Below are positions 24,880 to 33,700 of a stretch of DNA of 58,304 nt, piece by piece (position 1 is the first letter of the stretch; each line of letters begins with the position of its first letter). The notes under the pieces were generated by a model that did not search any database, was not told the origin of the DNA, and saw nothing but the letters and a program-made list of their open reading frames with translations. The translations under genes and the position numbers were made by a program. Location of the stretch: NCBI GenBank assembly GCA_903914955.1, contig CAIWRB010000069.1, positions 1 through 58,304 of the forward strand, given 5' to 3'. This DNA is from an uncultured Chloroflexota bacterium (GTDB lineage Bacteria > Chloroflexota > Anaerolineae > Anaerolineales > Villigracilaceae).

Positions 24880-26943
24880 TTATTCTCCTATGATTTTCAT
24901 TCTCACATCCACAGCCACCGCGCCTTTTTGTAAAACGCGCAATGGATTGATCTCGATCTCTGCCACTTCAGGATGTTCGTAAGCGAGAAAAGATAATTTG
25001 ATCAAAGCATCGATGACAGCTTCTTCATCCACGGGATTGATACTGCGGAAGCCTTTGAGTTTTCTCCCTGCCCACGTTTTACGGATCATTTCCTGCGCCT
25101 CCGCCTGATTCAGTGGCGCGAGGGCAAATGCTACATCCTTGAGACCCTCCACCTCAATGCCGCCTGAGCCAAACATAATAAGCGGACCAAACGACGGATC
25201 CCGTACCGCACCGATGATGACTTCCTGCCCTTCAGGAATTTGACACTGCACATGCACACCCTCGATCTTCGCGTTCGGCATAGACTTGTTTGCACGTTCC
25301 ATCAGCAGGGCGTAACCGTTCTGAACTTCTTCCTCGGTCTTGATGTTCAGCAACACGCCGCCAATATCTGACTTATGAAAAATATCGGGTGACGCGATCT
25401 TCATCACAACAGGGAAACCGAGTTCAATTGCAATTGCGACTGCTTCGTTTTCATTTCGCGTGAGTTTGATGGAAGTCGTTTGAATTCCATACGTAGCGAC
25501 TAATTCTTCAGGTAAAAGATCAACCGCCGAGTTACCGTGACTCGGATTTTTTAATTCCCCGGTACTTCGTGCCTCAGTGGCTAAAAATTCTGCTCGTTTG
25601 GCAAGTGCCCCCAGAGCAGATGCCGCTCTTTCAGGAAATGGATACGTGGGAATTTGTGAACGTTGAAATGTTTTTCTGGCTTCTTCAACTAACGTGGAAC
25701 CCATCAACGCGATGACAACAGGTTTATCAGAATTACTAGATACCTCAATTATTTTTTCCGCCACATCTTCTGTTTTGAACATCGGCGGCGGCGGGAGAAT
25801 CACCAGCACGCCATTCACATGTTCATCCTGCAATAAAAATTTCAAGCAGGTTGCGTAAGCTTCGGGTGATGCTGAGGCAAGCATATCTACTGGGTTGTGG
25901 ACACTGGCCGAGGAGGGGAGGTAGGTCGTCAATTCTCTCAGAGTAGATTCTGTCAATTGAGACAGGAACAGGCCATTCATTTCGAGTGAGTCGGCGGCGA
26001 TGACGCCAGGTCCGCCAGCGTTGGTTAATATCGCTATGCCGCGCCCACGCGGTAGCGGACAATCTTCCAATGCCCGCGCCCAATCAAACAACTGCTCGGC
26101 GGTATCGGCGCGTAAAACGCCTGCTTTCGAAAAAGCCGCGTCGAATGCTGCTTCTGAGCCAGCCAACGCGCCAGTGTGAGATGCCGCGGCTTTTTGTCCA
26201 GATTCAAAACGACCTACCTTTAACGCTATGACAGGTTTATGTTTTGTGACTTCGCTTGCTGCTTGTACAAATTTTTTTCCATTCGAAACACTTTCCAAGT
26301 AAAGCACAATGACACGCGTATGCTCATCCTTTGCAACTTCAGGAAGCACATCAGTCTCGTTGACATCGGCTTGATTGCCAAGGCTGACGATCTGCGAAAA
26401 ACCGAATCCTTGCTCGCGTGCCCAATCAATGATGGCGGCGGCAAATGCGCCCGAATGTGAAATAAAACTGATTCCTCCCTGCGCGGGCATTGGCGGTTGT
26501 AGAAAAGTTGTATCAAGCGGGAGGTGTGTATCGAGTGTGCCGATGCAATTAGGGCCAAGCAAACGGATGCCGTATTTGCGCGCAGCTTCAATGCATCGCT
26601 GTTCGAGCGCCACGCCTTCTGCGCCTACTTCACGAAACCCGCCAGTCACGATGGTTGCGGCTCGGATCCCACACAGTCCGCAGGCTTCGATGGCTGAGGG
26701 TGTTGCATTTGGCGGGACGATCAGGATAGCCAAGTCAACAGGATCGGGTACGTCGCTCAAGGTTGTATATAATGGACGCTCAAACAACTCGCCGCTTTTT
26801 TGGCTGACAAAATGGATCGCGCCGCGATATCCGCTGGCGATAAGATTGCGAGCCACACCATATCCTAATTTTTCTGGCGATGAGGAAGCGCCGATCACAA
26901 CGACGCCGAGCGGGCGGAAGAAGGGAGTGAGAGAAGAATCCAT
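24880..26943 (-). CDS. NDP-forming acyl/acetyl-CoA synthetase, fused alpha and beta subunits
   Basis: I take the ATG at 26943 (687 residues) because a consensus -10 box lies 6 nt before it; the longer frame adds only 7 residues. The N-terminal CoA-binding domain (VVVIGASSSPEKLGYG) is followed by two succinyl-CoA-ligase-like domains and a C-terminal ATP-grasp domain. The phosphorylated histidine is expected at H256 in AAASHTGALAGS. The enzyme makes ATP from acetyl-CoA or another acyl-CoA. The linker before the ATP-grasp domain is lengthened by a repeat (25520-25592). Confidence 0.92.
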   Translation of the reverse strand: MDSSLTPFFRPLGVVVIGASSSPEKLGYGVARNLIASGYRGAIHFVSQKSGELFERPLYTTLSDVPDPVDLAILIVPPNATPSAIEACGLCGIRAATIVTGGFREVGAEGVALEQRCIEAARKYGIRLLGPNCIGTLDTHLPLDTTFLQPPMPAQGGISFISHSGAFAAAIIDWAREQGFGFSQIVSLGNQADVNETDVLPEVAKDEHTRVIVLYLESVSNGKKFVQAASEVTKHKPVIALKVGRFESGQKAAASHTGALAGSEAAFDAAFSKAGVLRADTAEQLFDWARALEDCPLPRGRGIAILTNAGGPGVIAADSLEMNGLFLSQLTESTLRELTTYLPSSASVHNPVDMLASASPEAYATCLKFLLQDEHVNGVLVILPPPPMFKTEDVAEKIIEVSSNSDKPVVIALMGSTLVEEARKTFQRSQIPTYPFPERAASALGALAKRAEFLATEARSTGELKNPSHGNSAVDLLPEELVATYGIQTTSIKLTRNENEAVAIAIELGFPVVMKIASPDIFHKSDIGGVLLNIKTEEEVQNGYALLMERANKSMPNAKIEGVHVQCQIPEGQEVIIGAVRDPSFGPLIMFGSGGIEVEGLKDVAFALAPLNQAEAQEMIRKTWAGRKLKGFRSINPVDEEAVIDALIKLSFLAYEHPEVAEIEINPLRVLQKGAVAVDVRMKIIGE
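25520..25592. repeat. Repeat within the linker of the acyl-CoA synthetase gene
   Basis: CCGAGT and ACTCGG (25527-25545) form a small palindrome, and the adjoining TACTTCGTGCCTCAGTGGCTAA looks like a second repeat fragment. Both lie in the domain linker, where the protein reads ATEARSTGELKNPSHGNSAV, a low-complexity run. Confidence 0.4.
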
Positions 26944-26949
26944 TTGGTG

Positions 26950-26979
26950 ATTATAACCACACAAACACGTCTATCCCAA
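26950..26979 (-). promoter_or_regulatory. Promoter of the acyl-CoA synthetase (leaderless)
   Basis: TATAAT (26950-26955) lies exactly 6 nt before the ATG. TTGGGA is 18 nt upstream on the minus strand. The transcript would begin at the start codon. Confidence 0.55.
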
Positions 26980-27213
26980 AGATTTTTGATGGACGCTTTT
27001 CAGGAAGACCCGCGAATTGATTCTACTGTATCGGGCAGAATCAGCGCCGGGTTAATAATTTGTGGATCGATGTGGATTCCGTCGAGACTGGTTGGCGGGT
27101 TTCTGTATATACTGAATCGTTGACGTACTTTCTATTTTGGATTTGGGAAGAGCGCCCAAATGGCGGGTGGGGCCGTGAATATTACGCCCGAGACCGTTTT
27201 TCATTTTGCAACA
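26980..27213. other. Intergenic stretch with no recognised feature
   Basis: About 230 nt between the start of the acyl-CoA synthetase and the end of a helicase gene. Open frames here show no protein-like composition. I see no RNA fold or terminator. Confidence 0.4.
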
Positions 27214-29496
27214 TTACCGTCCCTCCCACCATCCTATCAACTCACTCAGCGCTAGACTCGGTGTCGCTTCTCCTTGCCTTCCTGAATTCCAGGTCACGAT
27301 CAAATCTTTCTTCGCTCGTGTAATCCCCACGTACAACAAACGCAGACGTTCCTTCACATATCCGAGCCGCGACTGCATCGTTGCCACACCCTCCTCGTAG
27401 CCATCATATTCACTGTTTGACTCCAACGCGGTCAATTGCGCCAGCGCCTCCGCTTCGAGATTCAATCCACTCCGCACGAACCACTTCTCCGAAATGAATC
27501 TATCACTCGGCATGTTCGACGGAAAGTCATAACTATTGACCGACATTATATACACGAGATCCCACTCCATACCCTTCGCTTTGTGCATCGTCGTCACCAC
27601 CACTTTGCCGCGGTGCCGTTCAGGATCAAAGCCCGAATCGTCGGATGAAAAGCCGATAAACTTCCGCTCATTCTTCGCGATCACCGCCAGTTCCGACGTC
27701 AACTCCGGCAGGCGCCAATCCGTGTGGTCGTTCGCGACCTGCCTGAGCACCAGCGCCAGTTTATGTGCCAGCGCCAGGTCTGCCGATTCGCTGAACACAT
27801 CCTGCGCCAGTGTTAGCACCAATTGATCGATGGGGAGCGTCACTGCATTCAACCATCTCTGGACATTGACTCGAAATTCTTTTAATTCTTCGATGACACT
27901 CTCTGCTTCGCTCTCACCGATAGTTGACAGCCAGTCATCGGTTTGACTCGGCGCGATGAATTTTTCCACATGAACCAGTCGCTGCACAATATCTGTTACA
28001 GTTTTCATCAATTCGGGGTTGTTCTCTCCACTCTCTAATTCACCATTTCCTACTCCTCGATATCTCCAATCTCTTCTAAAAACTTCATACGCCTTTGACA
28101 ACTTTCGCGTCGATTGTGGGTCTGCCAGATACGATAATAAATGATTCAACGATCCTGCCGCCGCGCGCGTGTTTGTTGTACTCTTGAGCATTTCGACAAC
28201 TTCGATATTGTTTTTTCGTAGTTCTTCAACCACCCTTACCGCATGATCATTCCGATACGAAAGAACAGCTACAGTTGAATTAAGATTTTCGGGCAGCCAA
28301 TTTTTCAAAGATTTAACAACGGCAATAATTTCTTCTTCGGGCGTGAACTTTTTGCTGACGAGTTTGATTCCATCAGGGTTATCAAGCGGGTTGAGAGGTT
28401 CATATCCCGTGGGCACAGGCTCAATGTGGGGGAGAGATAACGCCGTGCGCACGTTTGGGTCGGGGTGCGCGGTCATCACCCAATCAATCAAATGATTCGC
28501 GAGCGCAATTACCGCAGGCTGTGACCGCCCCGATTCAGGCATGTCAGCATTTGGATTTGTACGGATAAATTCACGCAACAAGTCAGGGTCCGCGGTTGTG
28601 AATGTTTCAAAGATGGCCTGGTTTGGGTCACCAACTCGCACCCAATTACCGCCCTCACCCTGCCCTCTCCCGACGGGAGAGGATGAAGAGCCACCGCTTA
28701 ATAATCCCAAAATCTTCTGTTGTGTTGCGCTTGAATCCTGCGCTTCATCTTCTAAAATGAACGGATAGCGAAAACGTAATCGCTCCAGATATTCCTCGTC
28801 ATTTTGAAGCAGTGTCAACGCCAAACGGATCAGATCGTCAAAGTCAACTGCGCCGCGATAGGCAAGTGCGCGCTGATAGTCTGCGTAAATGCTCCAGCCT
28901 AGTTCGGCGAGTGGCAGCGGGGCGAAAAAGGTATCCAGTTTGGCTCGCAGGCTATCGGGAGTCAGGAGGCGATCTTTCGATGAGCGGATAAATGCCGAAG
29001 CCAGCGCGTCCACTAAAATAGGCAACTGCTGACGTTTCACCCAATCTCGTTTGGAAGTATCCAACACGGGGTCGAGATAATCATCAAGCGAGTGGGAGGC
29101 CAGCCATGCAATAACAACTTCGTGGCGAATAGAGTCTGCTTCGCGCTCATCTATGATACCGAACTGATTTTCAAGCCCCACGCTCGCAGGCTTTTCGCGC
29201 ACGATGTCATGAGCCAGCCCGTGCAATGTGCGCACGCGATATTTATAAAGCGCCTGAATTTTATTGTCAAAAAAACTTTTGATGCGGTTCTCGAAATTAT
29301 CCACCGCAGAATTAACCAAAGTAACTATAAGCACTTCTTGATCATCTTGAAGCACGCCGCTGTGAATGATCTGCGCCGCGAGGGCTGAGAGAATGTGGGT
29401 CTTGCCCGCGCCAGGAACAGCGGCAATACCCAACCGCCCGCCTGTGTAGCGGAGGATGTTTTGTTGGGAGGGTCGCGGGGTAAAGGTAGGTGTCAT
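27214..29496 (-). CDS. UvrD/Rep-family superfamily I DNA helicase
   Basis: A 760-residue SF1A helicase. The Walker A motif AVPGAGKTH is at residues 25-34. Motif II is FILEDEAQDSS, motif III VGDPNQAIFETF, motif V TTMHKAKGMEWDLVY, and motif VI LLYVGITRAKKDLIV. No nuclease domain follows; the protein ends soon after motif VI. Between motifs II and III a run of Ser, Gly and Pro is encoded by a palindromic repeat. It would act in DNA repair or replication-fork processing. A second, degenerate UvrD-like protein lies 1.4 kb upstream on the same strand. Confidence 0.93.
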   Translation of the reverse strand: MTPTFTPRPSQQNILRYTGGRLGIAAVPGAGKTHILSALAAQIIHSGVLQDDQEVLIVTLVNSAVDNFENRIKSFFDNKIQALYKYRVRTLHGLAHDIVREKPASVGLENQFGIIDEREADSIRHEVVIAWLASHSLDDYLDPVLDTSKRDWVKRQQLPILVDALASAFIRSSKDRLLTPDSLRAKLDTFFAPLPLAELGWSIYADYQRALAYRGAVDFDDLIRLALTLLQNDEEYLERLRFRYPFILEDEAQDSSATQQKILGLLSGGSSSSPVGRGQGEGGNWVRVGDPNQAIFETFTTADPDLLREFIRTNPNADMPESGRSQPAVIALANHLIDWVMTAHPDPNVRTALSLPHIEPVPTGYEPLNPLDNPDGIKLVSKKFTPEEEIIAVVKSLKNWLPENLNSTVAVLSYRNDHAVRVVEELRKNNIEVVEMLKSTTNTRAAAGSLNHLLSYLADPQSTRKLSKAYEVFRRDWRYRGVGNGELESGENNPELMKTVTDIVQRLVHVEKFIAPSQTDDWLSTIGESEAESVIEELKEFRVNVQRWLNAVTLPIDQLVLTLAQDVFSESADLALAHKLALVLRQVANDHTDWRLPELTSELAVIAKNERKFIGFSSDDSGFDPERHRGKVVVTTMHKAKGMEWDLVYIMSVNSYDFPSNMPSDRFISEKWFVRSGLNLEAEALAQLTALESNSEYDGYEEGVATMQSRLGYVKERLRLLYVGITRAKKDLIVTWNSGRQGEATPSLALSELIGWWEGR
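28650..28690. repeat. Palindromic repeat inside the helicase gene
   Basis: CCTCTCCC and GGGAGAGG pair over 8 bp around GAC (28664-28682) and follow GCCCTCACCCTG. This combination looks like a widely dispersed intergenic repeat. Here it is read in frame as SSSSPVGRGQGEGG, between motifs II and III, and no such run is expected there in UvrD helicases. Confidence 0.75.
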
Positions 29497-29580
29497 TTGT
29501 TTTAGTGTCAGATTAGTTTTCGCGGAAAAGTTAATCGTACCATCCTATTACAAAATCCTTTGTGTCCATTGAGATAAAAA

Positions 29581-29664
29581 CTAAATATGCAGAATTGCCC
29601 CAGTGAAAATAAAAACAGTTGCGAGAAAAAAGAAGAAGCTTTTTGAGCATATATCTATCCTCAT
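29581..29664 (-). CDS. Possible 27-residue hydrophobic peptide
   Basis: An ATG at 29664 preceded by AAGAGAG opens a 27-codon frame. It has a charged N-terminus (MRIDICSKS) and then one hydrophobic helix (FFFFLATVFIFTGAIL). It lies 65 nt beyond the glycosyltransferase gene in the same direction. The composition suits a small membrane peptide, but the frame is short and could be chance. Nothing else is seen in 29497-29728. Confidence 0.25.
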   Translation of the reverse strand: MRIDICSKSFFFFLATVFIFTGAILHI

Positions 29665-29728
29665 GACTCTCTTTTCAAAAGTTTTCCGTATTGGCTGGCA
29701 TGGCAAGCAGGACGAGTGTCATGGCTTT

Positions 29729-30859
29729 TTATTCGTCATTTGTCATTACCCATTGTTTCCATAAAAGAAAGAGCACAGTGATGGTATTGACTGCAATTGC
29801 AAAAGGAATGATGGTTTCGCCGCGAATATTGAACAAATAAGGCATATATGATATTAGAGAAATAAACTGATAAGCCATAGGGATAAACCAGAATTTAGGG
29901 AAGAAAAATGCCATGGCGATCGAAAATACATCAGCAGGATAAAAATAGCGATCGTGCATTTTAGGCAAAATAAAAGGGACAAGGGAAACTGAAACTAGCG
30001 CACTAAAGATCAGATTAGATTTGTTGATCTCGTATTTTTTTAATCCGTAAGTTAATACCCATGCGAGGAGAATGATGATGGCTAAGGGAATTCCCACATA
30101 TAAAGCGGTCTCGTAGTTGCGTCGTCCAATAAGGAAATATAAGTTGGCGGCATTCATGGATGCTTTAGAAAATGTTTCACTCTGCGTTCCATAGGTCGTG
30201 AAAAGTGAGTAAATCGGCCTGCCTGCGAGAATGGTTGGAATGAATGCGGCGGTATATATAAAAGGTATGATAAAGAAGGAATAAAAGGGAATACGTTTCT
30301 TAAAGAAAAGTATTCCTAGCAGAGGGGTGATAAAAACGCCTTGCGCTTTTATCGCGATGGATAATGCAAACGCAATGAGCGCAAACGTTGGTTTTTCTTT
30401 GATAAGGAGAAAAACAGTAAACAATAGAAAACAGGTATAAAGCGAGTCTGTCTGCCCCCACAAGGAACTGTTTACTATAACAGTAGGCGCAGCCCAAAAG
30501 ATGAGTGCGCCCAGTATGGGTTTCAACCCATACTGATATTGTGTCCTTACAATTTGATAAACAAGAATCGAGTTAATAATGTCAAAGATAATTGGTATGA
30601 GTTTGATGGCTATCACTGGTTGTAAAAACGAACGGGTAAGTGTCGAGACAGCAAGTAGGTATATAAACGGAGGGTTGTAGCCGAAGATTTGAGTTCCGAG
30701 AGATTGTGCGATCCCGTTGCGCGCGATGAAGGAATACCATTCAAGATATGCTCCCATATCCAGAGTTTTTGCGGAGATAAATAATAATCTCAGGAATAAT
30801 CCGATGGCAAACAATAAAGCTAGGAAGATAAATTTTCTAGTTTTTACTGGTTTATGCAT
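29729..30859 (-). CDS. Polytopic membrane glycosyltransferase (GT87/DUF2029-like)
   Basis: A 376-residue protein with about ten hydrophobic helices. The first extracytoplasmic loop carries DMGAYLEWYSFIARNG, the acidic motif typical of GT-C transferases (KTLDMGAYLEW near residue 31). Later SLWGQTDSLYTCFLLF and LPKMHDRYFYPADVF match GT87-like mannosyltransferases, which use a lipid-linked sugar donor. The acceptor is unknown. It lies between two UvrD-like genes on the same strand. Confidence 0.82.
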   Translation of the reverse strand: MHKPVKTRKFIFLALLFAIGLFLRLLFISAKTLDMGAYLEWYSFIARNGIAQSLGTQIFGYNPPFIYLLAVSTLTRSFLQPVIAIKLIPIIFDIINSILVYQIVRTQYQYGLKPILGALIFWAAPTVIVNSSLWGQTDSLYTCFLLFTVFLLIKEKPTFALIAFALSIAIKAQGVFITPLLGILFFKKRIPFYSFFIIPFIYTAAFIPTILAGRPIYSLFTTYGTQSETFSKASMNAANLYFLIGRRNYETALYVGIPLAIIILLAWVLTYGLKKYEINKSNLIFSALVSVSLVPFILPKMHDRYFYPADVFSIAMAFFFPKFWFIPMAYQFISLISYMPYLFNIRGETIIPFAIAVNTITVLFLLWKQWVMTNDE

Positions 30860-30924
30860 GGAAACCTTGAATGAAAGTGGCGGTTCGCTAGAATTGTAAC
30901 GAGAAGTTGAAGACTAATGTTAGT

Positions 30925-33006
30925 TTAGCTTTCATGCTCTTGTATAACTTTTTGAAATGCCCGCAGTAATGTTCCACGCTGTTCAAAGCCTGTTTCGCCC
31001 AGATCTGCCAGCGCCAAAAATAATTTTTCGCGGCAGCGACTCAGCAATCCACTTGCCAGCCGCGCAAGTGATTCAGTCTCAGCTTCCACTTCATCCGTGT
31101 CCATCCACATGCGGCCTGATTCCCAGTGGCGGGATAATACATAAGGATGTGTCAGCGGCTGTGAGAGGCGTTGCACCCATCCGCTCGAACCTGGGTCAAG
31201 CCAGAATTGCACTGTAACGGGATGGTTCATCAACAGGAAGGTGTGCGCAGGCGCGACCAGAACCGTATCTTTATTTTCAGTGCGCCAAGATTCTAAATAT
31301 TGCGCGGCGATCACGCCGTCTTCCAACATGGCAATGTATTCCTTGCCGAGATCGAAGGCTGGGTTGCTTATGAATGAAGACTCTGTCGAATAGCGAAATT
31401 TCTTGATCGATTCGATCAAGCTGGCTGCAACTCGGATCGCATCCGCATTCCGATGAAATCCATGATCGGGCTGCGAGAGTACTTCTCCAAATAATTTCCG
31501 CATAAAGAAATCCAGCGGCAGGGGAGTTTGTTCACGATAATCATTCAGCCAGTTGCGCAGGTTTGTATATTTTTGGCCGAGCAGGTATGTGATACGCTCC
31601 TGAATTTCGGGTTTGATTTCGTCGAAACTTGAAAGCCGCAGATCTTTTTGACGATAAACAATTTCTGTCAACAACTGTGCCCGGATCAGATCCGTGTTCA
31701 ATGCAAACATGAAGGCATGGGTCACGTCAAATTTTGTGGGGTGAACCTTCCAGTGCGGATGTGCCAGCGCCGACAAAATTAGCAGGGACTGGCTGCCAGC
31801 CTCGTCGCGTAATGAGCGCGATGGGCGGTGCGTGCGTGATGGAATTCCAGCCTGATCCAGACGGTGTGTGATCGAGAATCGCAGTGCATCCGAAAGATAT
31901 GGCGCAAGTATGACAATCTCGGCTGGAGGAACGCCCTCCTGCTCAATCAACAATTTTATTCTCGCAATAATTTTATCAAGCATTTCAGGATAATAATGCG
32001 CGAGGATAAATTCCAATGTGTTATTTGGGTTTCCGTTTTCAGATTCCTGATGTGTGATTGCAGAAACAAGTGTATCGGAAAGCTGGATGATATTTTCAGA
32101 GGAGACAAAACTTTCCGCGAATTCGATTTTTTTATCACAAGCCTCTCTCAGAGCGTGACCTGTAACTGCATCGCCTCCGAGGAAGTAGCGATACCCTGCA
32201 TCATTGTCGTAGATCAACAACGCCGAGTCGAAATCTGCCAGCCACTCGCCAATGATGTCATGCGCGCGCGGCGCATCTTCTTCCACGTTATCGTAAATGA
32301 GGTGGCGATAGGTTTGTTTAAGGAAATTTTGGACTTGTTCCAGGGGCCAAAGGATGTTCGAAAAGATCTCAAGTTGCAGCGAAAAATCAAGCAGGTTATG
32401 GTCAAGACAAAATTCACGAAATAAAGTTGCACATTCCTGCGCATCTTGATAGATGCGGCGTTGACCAGGGTCGCCGAACCAGGCCGCATCCATGCGAGAA
32501 CCGATCTCTGTATATGAAAAGCCGACGACTGCAGCTTTGTTCAAATTATCAAGGATCTGCGAATACAAACGATTGCGGTCAATGGTTAGTGATTGAAAAT
32601 ATCCCTGTTCCAATAATGGACGCACAAGATATGCCATGTAATATTGCGCGGTTTCGAGTGTTAGGAAAACTGGTGGCTGATCTCGATTCTTGAAACCCGC
32701 TGCTTCCACGGCCATTGGCCAAAACAGGTCAGACATGCGTTTGGCGAGGCCGCCAATGGTCGCGGAAGTGACTTCTCCACCCGCGTGCCGCTCTGGGCTG
32801 AATAACAGCTCAAGATATGGCTCCTGCATAGTCCGCTGTGGAGTGAGCATGAGGATCGAGTCGGCGGGGACGCCTTGTTCGAGCAAATAGCGCAGGCGCT
32901 CGATGCCCGTAGTCGTTTTCCCTGTCCCTGCGGAACCAGAGACGAAGAGTCTAGTGTTGAGGGGCGATTCAATTACTTGACGCTGAATCAGGCTGAGGTT
33001 TGTCAT
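30925..33006 (-). CDS. UvrD/AddB-like ATPase with degenerate helicase motifs
   Basis: A 693-residue protein. Walker A is clear (SGSAGTGKTTTGIERLRY, residues 23-40), and the fold order of a UvrD helicase is recognisable. The Walker B position reads IYDNVEEDAPRAHDII instead of DEAQD. Motif VI is not recognisable near the C-terminus (SRCREKLFLALADLGETGF). The middle (VILAPYLSDALRFSITHRLDQ) resembles AddB-like proteins. It may be a regulatory or non-translocating partner of another helicase. It starts 18 nt after the dienelactone hydrolase gene ends. Confidence 0.75.
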   Translation of the reverse strand: MTNLSLIQRQVIESPLNTRLFVSGSAGTGKTTTGIERLRYLLEQGVPADSILMLTPQRTMQEPYLELLFSPERHAGGEVTSATIGGLAKRMSDLFWPMAVEAAGFKNRDQPPVFLTLETAQYYMAYLVRPLLEQGYFQSLTIDRNRLYSQILDNLNKAAVVGFSYTEIGSRMDAAWFGDPGQRRIYQDAQECATLFREFCLDHNLLDFSLQLEIFSNILWPLEQVQNFLKQTYRHLIYDNVEEDAPRAHDIIGEWLADFDSALLIYDNDAGYRYFLGGDAVTGHALREACDKKIEFAESFVSSENIIQLSDTLVSAITHQESENGNPNNTLEFILAHYYPEMLDKIIARIKLLIEQEGVPPAEIVILAPYLSDALRFSITHRLDQAGIPSRTHRPSRSLRDEAGSQSLLILSALAHPHWKVHPTKFDVTHAFMFALNTDLIRAQLLTEIVYRQKDLRLSSFDEIKPEIQERITYLLGQKYTNLRNWLNDYREQTPLPLDFFMRKLFGEVLSQPDHGFHRNADAIRVAASLIESIKKFRYSTESSFISNPAFDLGKEYIAMLEDGVIAAQYLESWRTENKDTVLVAPAHTFLLMNHPVTVQFWLDPGSSGWVQRLSQPLTHPYVLSRHWESGRMWMDTDEVEAETESLARLASGLLSRCREKLFLALADLGETGFEQRGTLLRAFQKVIQEHES

Positions 33007-33024
33007 GAAGCGAGGGTAAAGGGC

Positions 33025-33696
33025 TTAATTCAAATGTTTTGCAAAGAACTTTTTCGTTCGCATCCAGGCATCTTCTGATGCTTCTGGAATATAAACATTT
33101 GGATCGCTGTCGCGGAAGAAAGCGTGGCCTGAATTTGGATACATAATGACTTCATGTTCAACGCCAATATCATTCAGCAGTTTTTCAAATTCTTCCACTG
33201 TGCCGGCGGGAATGGAAACATCCACATCACCGAAAAAACCGAGGATAGGTGCTTTGAGGTTTGCACGCAGTTGATCAAAGATGGTTTGCATTCCACCACC
33301 GTAAAATGTGCAGATGGCGTTTACGGGTCGGCTTGTGCCAAGAGCGAGTGACATGCGTCCACCGAAACAAAAACCAACACTTCCAATCTTGCCATTGCAA
33401 TCGGGATGTGATTGAAGTGCATCAAAAAGAGATTGCAAGTCAAGATTTGCGTGAGGGCCGTATTTTTGCACAAGTTTCATCGCTGTATCGCCATCTCCAA
33501 GTTGCGCGAGTTCGCCGTGATATAGATCTGGCGCGAAAGCGAGATAGCCTTCCTGTGCAAAACGATCTGCGATGGATTTTGTTTGCGAGTCAAGTCCCCA
33601 CCACTCCTGAATGACGATCATGGCGGGGAAAGGTCCATCGCCTGCGGGTTTGGCGAGATAGCCGGGCGTGGAACCGAGTTGAGTTAATTCGCTCAT
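33025..33696 (-). CDS. Dienelactone hydrolase family protein
   Basis: A 223-residue alpha/beta hydrolase. The nucleophile is C110 in GFCFGGRM, the acid is probably D157 (in FFGDVDVSIPA), and the histidine is H191 in NSGHAF. The conserved EWWGLD near residue 31 is typical. The natural substrate is likely an ester or lactone; the chlorocatechol pathway itself is not present here. It lies between the DUF4350-like and AddB-like genes, with 4-nt and 18-nt spacers. Confidence 0.92.
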   Translation of the reverse strand: MSELTQLGSTPGYLAKPAGDGPFPAMIVIQEWWGLDSQTKSIADRFAQEGYLAFAPDLYHGELAQLGDGDTAMKLVQKYGPHANLDLQSLFDALQSHPDCNGKIGSVGFCFGGRMSLALGTSRPVNAICTFYGGGMQTIFDQLRANLKAPILGFFGDVDVSIPAGTVEEFEKLLNDIGVEHEVIMYPNSGHAFFRDSDPNVYIPEASEDAWMRTKKFFAKHLN

Positions 33697-33700
33697 TTAC

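Noticed and set aside
26375-26950. 191-codon + strand frame opposite the acyl-CoA synthetase
   Set aside because: A shadow of a well-conserved gene, without a ribosome site.
27060-27323. 87-codon + strand frame in the gap before the helicase gene
   Set aside because: Composition is unlike a protein and it runs into the helicase gene on the other strand.
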